From Cheiracanthium punctorium (taxonomy: Eukaryota > Arthropoda > Arachnida > Araneae > Cheiracanthiidae): a DNA stretch of 64,000 nucleotides. The notes under the pieces were generated by a model. It was given only the letters and a program-made list of their open reading frames with translations. It was not told where the DNA came from and did not search any database. The position numbers and the translations under genes are program-made. Shown here in pieces: positions 29,350-41,058 of the stretch; within the stretch, counting starts at the first letter, position 1, and each line of letters begins with the position of its first letter. The DNA lies in assembly GCA_038373885.1 (NCBI GenBank), contig JAWZYV010016058.1, forward strand, positions 558,001 to 622,000, in the 5' to 3' direction.

Positions 29350-30875
29350 TGCTCAAAACAATTAAAGGATATTGTAAGTTTTATATAAAATAAAGATATA
29401 AGCGATTTTTTTTGCCGCAAATGGAAGAAGAGAATCACAAATGCAAATTTTTCTGATTTTCAAACTTGTAGAGTATGCTAATTTTGAGTTCGACGTCAAA
29501 AACGTCGCTTCAGCGGCAGCGAATGAAATTAGACTTTCAACTGAATAAAAGGCAATGAAGACAAGGATGATCGGCAATCAGTGACTGCTTTGTTTCGATG
29601 AGTACGATGTCTCAGCGAAGTTATTTAACCAATTCAAAAGCTTGGAGAGTTGTCGGTAGGTTAGAAGGGGGCCAAACTCAAGCCGAAGTAGCACAAGCCA
29701 TTGGAGTGTCACAAAATGTGATTTCCAGGATCTGGAACCGGTTTTTGGCGACTGGAAGTGCAGGCCGAAGACCAGGGCAAGGTCGTAGACGGGCAACAAC
29801 ACCCAATGAAGATCGATATTTAGTGTTAACGGCTCGGAGACACCGGAATATGAACGATACTCTTCTCCAACAACACCTTCGCTCGGCTACTGGCACCACG
29901 ATTTCAACTCAGACTGTCCGAAACCCGCTCCATGGTGTAGGTCTGTATGCTCGCCGACCGATGGTATGTGTTAGACTAACATCAAGGCATCGTCGCGACC
30001 GCAGGGAGTGGGCAACAGAGCATGTGAACTGGAGGAGAAATGAATGGAGAAATGTTCTTTTTTCTGACGAGTCCCGTTTTTCAGTTCATCCTGATAATAG
30101 GCGTATTTTCATCTGGAGGGACCGTGGCATTAGAAATAATCCTGCGTTCGTGCACGAAAGTGTCAGCTTTGGCAGTGGGGGAGTGTTGGTGTATGGTGGC
30201 ATCTCCATTGACGGGCGCACAGACCTCTACATCATTCGAGATGGACCACTGACTGGTCGCCGATATAGGGATGAGAACCTCAGACCTATTGTAGTCCCTT
30301 ACGCTGCAGCAATCGGAGATGACTTCATTTTAATGGACGATAACTGCAGGCCACATCGTGCTAACCTGGTGGAGGATTTCCTTTTCGAGGAAGGAATCAT
30401 ACGAATGGAATGGCCAGCGTGTTCTCCAGACATGAATCCAATAGAGCACGTTTGGGACGCTCTAGGAAGACGAGTTGATGGCCTCCAACCTTCCCCACAA
30501 ACTCTCCAAGAGCTGGAAAGAGCTCTTCTGGAAGAGTGGGACGGAATACCCCAACTCGTGATTAATAGCCTCATTGACTCTATGCCTCAAAGGTGTTCAA
30601 CGTTGCTGGCCATCCGTGAAAACCATACCCCCTACTGAAAATGATTCCCTTTGAAGAAAACACCTTTTCTTATTATTTTTTTCTCATATGCACAAATTGT
30701 GTTTTTTTCCTTTTCTACACAAATGCGCAATAAAATGCATTTTTTTTTCTGCCAAAGATGTGTAATTTATTCTCATATAACCTACTACGTCTGTCGACCA
30801 CGTATCAATCAGCTAAAAAGTTTCCCAGCCATAAGATCCACCTAAAACCGCAATATCCTTTAATTGTTTTCAGCA

Positions 30876-30878
<3 letters not shown>
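29347..30878 (+). mobile_element. Complete Tc1-like transposon 1
   Basis: Terminal inverted repeats of 28 bp ('cactgctcaaaacaattaaa' then 'ggatattg' at 29347-29374, with the complement at 30851-30878) differ at only two positions. The element is bordered by TA on both sides. It is 1532 bp long and carries one uninterrupted transposase gene. All structural parts required of an autonomous Tc1/mariner element are present. It is distinctly GC-richer than its flanks. Confidence 0.93.
29598..30638 (+). CDS. Tc1-like DD34E transposase (intact, 346 aa)
   Basis: Cut-and-paste transposase that should bind the element's terminal inverted repeats and move it between TA sites. The N-terminus holds a helix-turn-helix (about residues 13-55, with QAEVAQAIGVSQNVISRIW), then a GRPR-like basic linker (GRRPGQGRRR, 56-65) and a second helix-turn-helix (about 66-120). 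The catalytic core has Asp157 in LFSDESRF, Asp248 in ILMDDNCRPH and Glu283 in PDMNPIEHVWD. Exactly 34 residues separate the last two, the DD34E spacing that defines Tc1 rather than mariner (DD34D). Its length of 346 is typical of the family. The ATG at 29598 gives the full N-terminal domain; an in-frame ATG at codon 4 is an alternative start. No frameshift or stop is present, so a functional enzyme is possible. Antisense ORFs across it are shadows. Confidence 0.93.
   Translation: MSTMSQRSYLTNSKAWRVVGRLEGGQTQAEVAQAIGVSQNVISRIWNRFLATGSAGRRPGQGRRRATTPNEDRYLVLTARRHRNMNDTLLQQHLRSATGTTISTQTVRNPLHGVGLYARRPMVCVRLTSRHRRDRREWATEHVNWRRNEWRNVLFSDESRFSVHPDNRRIFIWRDRGIRNNPAFVHESVSFGSGGVLVYGGISIDGRTDLYIIRDGPLTGRRYRDENLRPIVVPYAAAIGDDFILMDDNCRPHRANLVEDFLFEEGIIRMEWPACSPDMNPIEHVWDALGRRVDGLQPSPQTLQELERALLEEWDGIPQLVINSLIDSMPQRCSTLLAIRENHTPY

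Positions 30879-30918
<40 letters not shown>
30879..30918. repeat. (TA)n tract, right flank of Tc1-like insertion
   Basis: Continuation of the TA microsatellite interrupted by the transposon. Confidence 0.95.
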
Positions 30919-30921
<3 letters not shown>

Positions 30922-31471
30922 GTAATTTAAATTATTATGAAAAGAAAAACACCAGGTTTCAGCAAAATATTTTTTAAAAATTACTTTATGATTTGTATGC
31001 CATTACCCATGTGTTTATTTCCATTTCTGTGGACGTAATCGTGATTTAAATTAATGTTGTTTAGCTCCTAGGATATTGGTTAATTAAGCGGAATCCATTA
31101 CACTGCAGGTATTAAACCTGCATTCTACATTATGCTCTCAGCTTTAACATGTGGGCATTAATTGGGATCATACTATAATTTTCATTAACGGGTATAATCT
31201 TTGAAAATTGATTATCTAAGAAATATTTTTAATAAATTTTTATGTAAATTTTCAATAATTTACTTGCATTTTCCTTTTTTAATAGCATAATTACATACAA
31301 AATATGAAAGCAGCGAATGAATGTTCAGGATAACTAGCCAGAATTCGAGCATTTTTAAACTACACAAACAGCAGATTTTTCGAATTCTGCTTACGAAGAT
31401 GAATTTGCTAACTTATTAAGCATGGATTAACTGCCCTGGCCTGTAACTAGCTAGTGCAAGTGCTTAGAGAT
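30919..31471. other. AT-rich interval, nothing recognised
   Basis: No coding motif or repeat border seen. Confidence 0.4.
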
Positions 31472-31795
31472 TGTCACGGTACGATTTTTTGCGAGACGAC
31501 TTCGATTTTTTGCGAGATTTTTGCGAGCAGAATACAGTATGTATCTTACTGAATGAGAGGTTGATGTTGGAGAAGAACACTCGATTAAAAAATGTCAGAC
31601 CAAAATAAAACTCAGCAAATTTTATTTCTAAAAATCCGGTTTTCCGCTGTGTGGGAGACTGATAGCAGCTGACGTCCGCTGAGTAGCGAAGCTGGGGTGC
31701 TTATGTCCCAAAAACAGAATTTCTGCCACTTGAGGGCGCTTATATCGTGGCTAGGGTAGGCGTATACATTACGCTCCAGATGTAAATTTCACAAT
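31472..31795. repeat. Unclassified GC-richer repeat-like segment, possibly a solo LTR
   Basis: Begins 'tgtcacggtacgattttttg', contains a 'cgattttttgcgaga' duplication, and ends near 'gtaaatttcaca'. The TG...CA ends and raised GC resemble an LTR, but I found no matching 4-6 bp target duplication. This is a weak call. Confidence 0.25.
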
Positions 31796-31905
31796 ACCTT
31801 CACAATGTAAAGAAAATTGTAAAATGCAGTAGACCCCTTTATGACATGTTATCGTGTAAGACGGATTCGTATTACGTCGGGAAAAAATTTAAATTTATTC
31901 ATATA

Positions 31906-32732
31906 CAGTAGAACCTCGATCCATCGTTTTTCATGGGGAGGGTAGAAAAAAACGATGAATGCCGGAAAACGACAAGTGCGGGTCATCAAACCATCTTCTC
32001 CAAGTCAAAATACGGAGAAAACAATGCTTATACATACACGCAACGACTGTACACCAACAAGTACTAATTCTTGCAAAATTGTAAAATAAATAAATCGAAG
32101 ATGAAAGTTATAAGTGATATTTATTTTTTAAAAATCAGTAATTTTATGTTAAGTTTTTCAGCATTTTTTAAGTTTAACAGCAAATCTTCAAGATTTACAA
32201 TACTCTTCTGGTCCTTTTCTGCGTTTACATGTTTGTATAAAAAAGTCCATAAAGTTTCAAATCCGTTATTTCTTCAGAGATGCTTCGTAATAGTGTGGCT
32301 CAGTCTCATCGGCATGAACAATATCCTTTGCTTCGCCATTATTTTAATTTTTTGCATAATCACACATTTCTTCCATGTTTACGGTACCGCATACCACGAC
32401 GTCTTGATTAATGGATATATAATCATTAAATTTCACAGTATGCATACCTTCTGCTACATGCCACCACTGTTCATCAGATTATCATCAAACCAAGAAATCA
32501 TATCAAGAAGCAATTAAAGTTTGTATGCCATATGGATCCACTTAATCTTCCAATTCGTTTTGGTCAGGCGAAAAATTTTACAACGATGAACGCGGGAAAG
32601 TCACTTTTTGACGAACGATAAATGCGGGTTTCTTTAACATTATGTAAATACAATTTGTGCAGGGACCTTAGAAATAAAACGATCAATACGGGAAAACGAT
32701 GAATGTGGGAACGATAGATCGGGGTTCCACTG
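31906..32732 (-). mobile_element. pogo/Tigger-like deletion derivative
   Basis: Bordered by TA on both sides (31904-31905 and 32733-32734). The left end 'cagtagaacctcgatccatc' and the minus-strand right end 'cagtggaaccccgatctatc' are inverted repeats of the CAGTRGAACCYCG type known from pogo/Tigger elements. Inside the termini, 'aacgatgaatg' motifs recur several times. At 827 bp it is far shorter than an autonomous element, and only a decayed end of a transposase can be read on the minus strand. Confidence 0.65.
32220..32500 (-). pseudogene. Tigger-like transposase C-terminal relic
   Basis: The minus strand reads FNDYISINQDVVVCGTVNME, then EMCDYAKN before a stop. Further on it shows an acidic segment, then another frame with SEEITDLKLYGLFYTNM. 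The order (aromatic-rich block, acidic linker, helical tail) resembles the C-terminus of pogo/Tigger transposases, which fits the orientation and the TIR type. Several stops and a frame change show it is dead. The plus-strand 148-codon ORF at 32071-32517 is the antisense shadow of this relic. The assignment leans on the TIRs more than on the protein. Confidence 0.4.
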
Positions 32733-32737
32733 TAATG

Positions 32738-33133
32738 CACTCTTAAAACTGTGCCTCTTATATGTAAGGCACAAGCAGATTGTGCCTTCCATTACTTTAA
32801 AATGAGAGGCACATAACAAACGAACCTATCATATAGTATTAAAAATGAATGGCATATCGAAAATAAAAGGCACCGATTACAGAACGAAATGTGTCAGAGG
32901 CACGGAGCGAGATTTGTGCCTCTGACACGTTTGTTCCTCTGGGACTGCTCCGAATTTCAGGGTTACATGACGAAGGTCAAATGCACCATGGACTTGTGCC
33001 TCTTGAATATCAGAGGCATCATGCTCTTGTGCTTCGAAAATTTTAGAGACACCATGACCATGTGCCTCTCAAATTTCAGAGGCAAAAATTCTCACATTGT
33101 AATTCTTAAATCAGAGGTACACTTTTAAGGGTG
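32738..33133. mobile_element. MITE with GTGCCTCT subterminal repeats
   Basis: The left end 'cactcttaaaactgtgcctc' and the minus-strand right end 'cacccttaaaagtgtacctc' are clear inverted repeats. The interior carries many copies of GTGCCTCT/AGAGGCAC in both orientations, including a compact palindromic pair around 32891-32930. Length is about 396 bp. It lies only a few bases from the right TA of the Tigger-like element. No ORF is credible and the superfamily is not determined. Confidence 0.6.
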
Positions 33134-34403
33134 TATGCTAAAGGCACGTATAACCCTGCATAGTTATGATACAGATTTTTCATTGCCTGTTAACAGACTG
33201 TGTACAAAACGTATTCGTGATGACAAAATGCTGTTTCTTTTTGCGCGTCTTCTTTTATAAGAAGAAAAAAAATAAACAGCCGAAAGTTAAAATAAATACG
33301 ATACTGATCAAATAGTTTCATTACAATTCGAAAATTTTGGGAACAATGTGTTAACATTGTATCGGTGATGGTTTTTTTTTTTTTTTTGTTTCTCGTTTAG
33401 ACGCACAAAAGAAAAAAAAATGAATAAACAATCAAATAAAATAAATAAAAACTTTATGTAAAAAACACACATAAAATGATACTTATAACTAAACAAGAGT
33501 TTTGTTACACGAGGGTTTGTGGTGGCGTAAAAACAATGACGTGGTTTCATTTATTTTATCTATTATCACCAATATTTTGAATGTTTTTTTCTGAAAACAG
33601 TTTTAATTGTTTAAGAAATACATTACTGGGCAAATAATTTTATTACAATTCGATAACTCTGTGAACACGAGAGATATTTTTGTAAAACAACAACAACAAA
33701 AAAAAAACACGTTTGCGAAATGTAGGCAAAAAATAAGCCCACTTCTTACTCCTCCGAAACTGGAAATTTCCCTATGTAAACAATATAAATGTTGTTTTAA
33801 AATTTTCACAAGATTTGAATTAAATAGACAAGACTTTTTTTCAATTGTATTTTTTTATTGAAATGTAAAATAGATAGGATAGGGTTAGATATGGAAAAGC
33901 ACACCGTGCAAATGACCTCTGCGGCGTTGGCGGAATATACGCCCTTAATTTTCCAGGACCATTCTTCCACCATAATCAAAATGGCACATTTCTATAAATT
34001 TGGCATTTTAGCAGGGTTTCGATTTATTATGGTATATATACAGTAAAGTTCCGTCGACGTTATGAACGTATTATGAAATTTTTGAACGAACGCAAGATAC
34101 CCCGTGGTGATGAAACTAATAAACTCAAGAAACCCCATGGCAGTGAAACTGTGGAAATTTTGCTCAGAAAGCATGTACTAGAGAATGGGAAATATCAGAG
34201 CACGTTATAACAGTGAGGAGGATTGTAAAAATTTAATTCAGTTTTTTATATTAAAAATTATGGGACTGTTTTGTTTTGACGCCTGATAAAGCTTTCGTTG
34301 AAAATGTATATTTTATGTTAGAGTAATAAATGTTTAAAGTAAGTCCCATAAATTGCTTCTCCTTTTTTGAAAGGAAACTAAACACCCGTACTTATACATA
34401 CAT
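33134..34403. other. AT-rich interval with weak repeat-like patches
   Basis: 33895-33990 is more GC-rich and unassigned. 'tacagtaaagttccgtcgac' at 34039, opposed by 'cacgttataacagtga' near 34202, resembles worn pogo-type ends but is too degraded to call. No coding evidence. Confidence 0.35.
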
Positions 34404-35177
<774 letters not shown>

Positions 35178-35940
35178 TGTTATGAATTTTCGGGGCAACC
35201 CGCTGTTCTGAGGCTTAAATTAGTTCAAAATTCGTATTCTACGCGTCAAATAGTTGAATTTTGCTTTTTTTGCATCAAAATCCGTCAAATAGAACGAGAT
35301 ACGGAGATTTTTGGTTTCCCCTATTTTTCTATGGGGTTTCTAGAAATCTCGAGAAATATGGGTCCTAGGGCTTCGATCACTTCACTTTTGGGTACTTATT
35401 TTTAGCGCCAAATTTGGCAATATTTCGTCAACGGTCGCCAAGCTTGGTGACATTTTGGTAATTTGGCGCGATTTTTCCAATGAGGCCTGAAAGTTGGTTT
35501 TTCCGCATTAAAAACGCATAACCTAACATTTCTCTTCTATGATGTAAACAGAATTCATGCTTTACGTAGAATCTCCAAGAAATAGACTTTTCTGGAAGCT
35601 TCTTCTAGCTTCTGCCCTACCTATAAATAGAAGCTGTGAGCTGGGCTCCAGTTCAGTATGAGTTTGCTCTCATCGAGTTCAGTGTGTGAGTAGAGCTCTC
35701 TGAGACAGTACGTTTTCTTTGATAATTGCTAGTGCTATAGAAGCTGTGTTTTGACTTGCTTTTCGAAGCTTTTTTTAAAGTGCTGTGTGTAAATTCTTCA
35801 TTGCTGTGTCTTAAAGGATTGTGTACGATATCCTTTGAATATTTTCACTGAATTTTTGCCTGTAAAAGTGACTTATTTTGTGTGAGAAAATACAGCATTT
35901 GGGAGAGCTTCTGATGTACTGAATGGTGATTAAATGGGTC
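35178..35940 (+). repeat. LTR-like or promoter-bearing segment
   Basis: Starts 'tgttatgaattttcggggca' and is noticeably GC-richer and lower in stop-rich AT runs than its flanks. It contains a consensus TATA box and an arthropod-type initiator at the expected spacing. It has no ORF. A solo or eroded retrotransposon LTR would explain an orphan promoter with no gene behind it, but the 3' end and target duplication could not be fixed. A genuine host promoter with 5' UTR is the alternative. Confidence 0.35.
35622..35657 (+). promoter_or_regulatory. TATA box plus initiator
   Basis: TATAAATAG (35622-35630) is followed by TTCAGT (35652-35657). The initiator A at 35655 lies 33 bases from the first T of the TATA box, the normal RNA polymerase II spacing in arthropods (TCAKT initiator). 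Downstream sequence is GC-richer and not obviously coding. Confidence 0.5.
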
Positions 35941-36538
35941 AAATTCGAGATAATTTTTCAGACAGAAACTTAGAAATTGAACTTTAAAATTCAGTAATAT
36001 GCCTCACTATTAATAAAACTGATATCAGTAAATGGTCATATTTATAATTCATTAGCATTACGTATGAAACGTTGCTATGTTAAATTATTATAATAAACAA
36101 ATATAAAATCTGTGTGGTTATACAATTTGCATGCTAAGTCATCAAAACGTTATGTATTTTTGAACAATGCACGATGAGCTAATATAAAAACCGCGAAAAA
36201 TGAAAGAAAAAAAAACTAGCTATCCAGCTGTTATAAACTGCATGTTAATAAAAAAAGAAAAGAAAGAAAGATAATGAAAGTCAATGGCATTTCACAAATT
36301 AATTACTATGTCGAATTTTAATTATTGACGAATTATAATAATTTAATTGTATTTTATTTCACATTTGTTTCCCATGCTTGAATATAAATGTGCCCCTGTA
36401 TATACATTTAGGTATAAAACGAAAATTTCAAACTTACTATAAAAATGAATTGCGCTAATTTTCCCCATCCTCTTCTATGTTTTTCTTACAGTAAGTAATT
36501 CACTTATTCACTAAAATAACAGGCTCAATTGATGCGTG
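35941..36538. other. AT-rich interval, nothing recognised
   Basis: No gene, repeat border or RNA gene identified. Confidence 0.35.
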
Positions 36539-36540
36539 TA

Positions 36541-38428
36541 CAGCTGCGGAAAAAAAAATGTCCCACTTGCTCTTTACTTCGCTGTTGTTCGTCATACAGG
36601 AAAGTTATATATACCATTCGTTTACAAATAACGCATACTTTAATTTGCTTTTAATTCAATTTGCGTCAGGGGCCATCTTTATATTTAATTCTGCATCAAC
36701 TTCGTTTTCTCAATGGCAACACTGTATTTTGACTTTATTAAACGAAAGAAAATATTCAAATTACCCTGAATATAAATTTTCACCAATTTTCTAGGATAAT
36801 TTCCGGAGATATTGCGAATTATTTTTTGCGCGTTTTTAAGGAACTTTCTGCAAATTGAACTTCGCTATTTGTAGGTTCCGAACTTTTCGCCTTTCATTTA
36901 TTTCACTCAAGAGAGTTAAAAGAAATAAACATTATTTTCAAGGAAAATATTTTTTTAATGTCTCTTAAAGTTTTTTGTAGTAAGAATATCAAGGTTAAAA
37001 ATTAGAATATTTAGTCAGTGGTCCAAATGACCTGTGAGTTCATGAGTTCTTTGGTTCGTACACATGATTTAAAGGAAAAATGCAAAACGATTGCTGCAGA
37101 TTTTGAAAATATTTCTAATTTTGAAATTGTTATTGAGAATTTCCCTTGATGGTTCTCTTAGGCAGGTGAAATGTTGGCAGAAGTGAGAGGCTGCTTGCTC
37201 TCTGCTCTTCTGACTACAAGCATGAATGTTACTGAGAACTTGAAGAATGGTTGCATGATTGAAAATTTATTTGTTTGAATTCCATATAAAAAACGCAATT
37301 ACTTTTTTGCCGACCCTATATTATCACAGTGTTTGTTATTTCACTTTCTTCATATAATATTATCGTCTGCAAAGTGCAATATTCTTATAAGACTTTTGGC
37401 GGAATTTTAATTTATATCCAGATAAAAATTTAGACAGAAAAACGTGAATGTTTTTTCAATGTTTTATAAAGTATGGGGAATTCCATAGACCCAATGTTTC
37501 CAATATTAAAAAAGGTCAAATTCATGCCTCGAATATTGAGGATGTTAGTTTTTCAGAAATAGGACGTTGTATAATAAGACATACATCAACTGGATCTAAT
37601 TCTATAGCTGGAAAATACTTTATTTGGGGGAATTAGTTGTTAGCGGGCGCAACAATAGACGATTTAAAGAATCATCATCAAACTGTAAAAACCTCTAATT
37701 TATTTGCTTCAAAATTTGATATTTTTTAATACCGCTATCTTTTACTGTGTTTTTGCACCAAAGAAATCTAAATTACTTTTATTTTAAGCAACTTTCAAAA
37801 AGATTTTCACTTAATAGATTTATATATGGTCCCTTAACTCATGAAAATGACATATTTTATTTAATATAAATTAAACTACTGAAAGCAAAAAATTGAAATT
37901 TTGCACAGCCATGTAATATTACTTTCTGCATCTATTTCCATCGAAATTTGGCTATGTTGCTATTCATAATTTTTATATTAATTTAATAATTCATAATTCA
38001 TATTAATATTCTATTTAGAATCATAATTACATTAAATTATCTTTGGGTCGTTTAGTTCTAACAGTACGAATAAAAATCAACTTCTTATTATCATTATTAT
38101 ATGAGATATGATTTAAAGTATGAAAACATATTTTAACATATGGGGATGAGGATTTTGGGTGCTCATAACTCACCCATTTTCAGTTCTAATTTATTGAAAA
38201 TGGGTATCCGGGGTTAAAATGGGCTAAATTTTTGAAATATGAAGTGAAATCTACGGGTTGCTATAGAAAAAAAATGGTGTAAATTTTAATACGTAGATGG
38301 CCCCTTATGCAATTTTTATGCATAGCAAATTAAAGAGTACGTCAATCGAAAACGATTGGTATCTCTAACTTTGCTGCACGACGATCGACGGCCGAATAAA
38401 GTACAAGCGGGACTTTTTTCCGCAGCTG
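36541..38428. mobile_element. 1.9-kb TIR element with TA target duplication
   Basis: TA borders it at 36539-36540 and 38429-38430. The left end 'cagctgcggaaaaaaaaatg' then 'tcccacttgctcttta' matches the minus-strand right end 'cagctgcggaaaaaagtccc' then 'gcttgtacttta' over about 40 bases with a 3-base gap. TA targets and CAG-type termini indicate the Tc1/mariner/pogo supergroup. The largest internal ORF (37448-37636, 62 codons) contains FSEIGRCIIRHTSTGSNSI, faintly like a helix-turn-helix, but not enough to call. It is treated as non-autonomous. Confidence 0.65.
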
Positions 38429-38430
38429 TA

Positions 38431-38914
38431 CATTACTTGTTGTATTAACTACCATAGACGAAAAAAGGAGAACTTTCTTCTAAATGCGTTGTTAAACTTG
38501 AGAAAAAGATGACAAGTAGTAGACCTGTTTTGCACGCTGAATTTTGCTTTTGTATTGTGGCTTCCGTTTAAGAACTTGACACAACAAGAACTTATCTTGT
38601 TTGGCAAAAGTTTGTTACCAAGCATAGATTGTTTTGTTCTCAATAGAAATTAAGAAGTAGAAGTTTTGATTAAAACAGAAACTACATACAACCACGATTA
38701 TTTAAAGAAATTAAGTGCATGATAAATAAAGCTGTTCGCCTAGACAGAGACATTGCGAGTTTTTATTTAAAAGCTAAATTTAGAAAGTGAGTGCTTCAAA
38801 CATACATTTAAAAATTAACTTGTAGTACTGATTTATCATTTTTCTTATAATATTTAGGAAATATTTCAAAATTTTGAATAAATGCATTTATGGAACTCTT
38901 TACTCTAAAACCTA
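38431..38914. other. AT-rich interval between TIR element and Helitron relic
   Basis: No recognised gene. A 64-codon minus ORF (38449-38643) is not assigned. Confidence 0.35.
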
Positions 38915-39870
38915 TAGTACCAGGTTACCGAGCCATGATCAGAATCTAAAGGCTCCTTAAGTGTAAAATAATGAATACGTAAATGCCTGGCACGTATCAA
39001 TAATCTTCATGGTTGTCAAAGATTTTCATCGCTGTCGGATCACCCATACATTATCAGGTAAGCTTTGGTCGGCATTCAATGTTACAATGGCATATACTTT
39101 GTTTTAAGAGGGATGCTAAATATTCGATGGTCGGTGCCATCAGAGTTGATCAAAAAGTAGTTTAACGTAAGGTGCCTCCTTTCCTTCTGTAGCAGATCAG
39201 CGAGGCTATCAGCGAAGATCTTGGGAGATGCATTCATTCACTAACAGCGTCTTCATTACTTCAGAAATATATCTGTCCATATTGAGGACGTTCAAATTCA
39301 GCATCCAGAATTTGAGTTGGTTGAACTGTCAGATGAAGGAGTTTATAAAAAAAAATTCATTAAGTCTGTTATACACTGTTCGCAACATAGCAGTACACAC
39401 CAAAATAGTTAATAGTTTCACTCGTCATATACTGTGAACAAAGCCATTGTAAAGTATGCTTTCAAATTTCGAATTCTTTGAAATGGGGGTCACATCGAAG
39501 AAACAACCACACCAATTCATTAGGAAATTCAGAATGTCCTACATCAATCTTACAGTCCCCAAAATGGTTTCGGTTAATTTTTGTTTTTACTCTTCAGAAA
39601 AATGCAAAGCTCCAGGGTGAATGCAATCCATGTTAAAAAGTTTTAAACTATGATAATAAGTACCCACATTTGTGGCAGCTTTGTAGATATTTAGACTGTT
39701 TACCCGAAGTATTTGTCGACGTCTAGCTGTTCCATGTCGTTCTCCTTCCAAATACTAATCATCTGTTTCATTTGCTTGTGTTTGAACTGCACGTCACACA
39801 TTTGGGCTAAGTGCTGCTGTCGGTGATCATATGTTTCCACAGCTCGTTTTTGAGCTACACTTCCATGCAT
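38915..39870 (-). pseudogene. Helitron helicase-like protein relic
   Basis: Reading the minus strand from 39870, segments occur in the order expected for the N-terminal (Rep-side) half of Helitron proteins. These are a short ORF starting MHGSVAQKRAVETYD; MDCIHPGALHFSEE (the C-x-x-C-G-A-L-H-F type zinc block); FPNELVWLFLRCDPHFKEFE followed by NLKAYFTMALF (the 'NIRxYNxAxAF' block); LDAEFERPQYGQIYF; HRPSNI-x-HPS-x-NKVYAIV (the 'RRYNxPTxxEVAxV' block); and SWLGNLVL after a worn 'YPLLFPYG' block. The reading frame changes repeatedly and stops are frequent, so it is inactive. Rep catalytic and helicase domains are not visible, so only an internal piece survives. Helitron identity is family knowledge applied to several short matching blocks in the right order. 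Confidence 0.6.
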
Positions 39871-41049
39871 TTACGTCTTTATAATACATCTATGATGATA
39901 ATTCTTTACGATTGAAATTGTAAATTTCTCTATAGTGCTTCAATTCAAACATAAAATACTTATTTTTTTTCTAATTCAAAGAAAATACATCATGCATAAA
40001 CAAATTCTACAAACGTAAATTCAATCTTATAGATGCATAAATATAGATGCCATAAAAGTATAATCTTACATAAATATGCTTTAAACATAATTTTATTTTA
40101 TAAACTCACGCTTAAGAAAAGAAAAAGTGTAACGCAATTTAAATTATTAGTACAAAAGGACAGTTCGAAATCATGAAATCAAAAACAGAATAGATCAAAA
40201 ATATTCTTTTATAATAACCCTAACAACTACTTAAACGTTGACAATAATAGAACAAACGGATGGACTGAAGAAAATGGACTTCTAACCTCGAATAAATCAA
40301 AAATACATCGCTCCTATGTAGTTACGCTGATCCCTGACTCTGTCACAATTCCAGTTCAACCACTCAAAATAAAACTTTTACCATCCAAACAGATTAAAAA
40401 TGTATTGTCTAATAACTTAAAATTTACACGGTTCGTTGGTGCGATCAGCCTGAAAATTATCATAATTATGTAAAAAAAAAAAAAAAAAAGAAAGAAAAAA
40501 AAATCTGATAATCCACCCGTTCCCTGATTTTTAAGCGTTTTTTTGTATTTTTAGCTCTATTTCATTTAAGAGAATGAAAAAAGCTAATCATTTGAGTGTC
40601 AGAATTATCTATTGCAAGTGACATTGACGTTACATTGAAGTCACAGTTATCAGGCTTTGGAGGAAAAATTACGATTCCAATTCGCTTAAGATAGCTTTTC
40701 TAAATTACTACTCAGTTTAACTTTTTTTCAAAAATAAAACGGTTTTCTATGCATTAAGCATGGATATAGGAGAGGATGTTGATACCAAACGAAATGTTTC
40801 GAATACGAAATGTTTCTGCAAATTATACAATTCGAATTTCGATGTATAATAAAAATTGAATATGAAGTTATTTGATTTTAAGTGGGTAAATATTAAATAT
40901 TCTGAGTGTAGACATTCTATCGCTCGCTGTAATTATCTCCACAAAGGGCTTTATCCTTTAGTTTAATGACAGTACACAACACAAAACAACACAGTCTAAT
41001 CCACGTCTAAATAAGAATTGAAAATTTATTAGAAAAAATCTTAGTAACC
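39871..41049. other. AT-rich interval, nothing recognised
   Basis: Includes an A-rich run near 40472-40501. No coding evidence. Confidence 0.4.
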
Positions 41050-41058
41050 AGATTTCAG

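Noticed and set aside
29578..30574. Antisense ORFs across the first Tc1 transposase (and 42378-42945 across the second)
   Set aside because: Shadow frames of intact DD34E transposases.
32071..32517. 148-codon plus ORF in the Tigger-like element
   Set aside because: It is antisense to the better supported transposase relic on the minus strand, and its hydrophobic content is a by-product.
34039..34225. Short pogo-like MITE
   Set aside because: Ends resemble each other only weakly (CAGTAAAGTTCCG versus CACTGTTATAACG). The borders cannot be defended.
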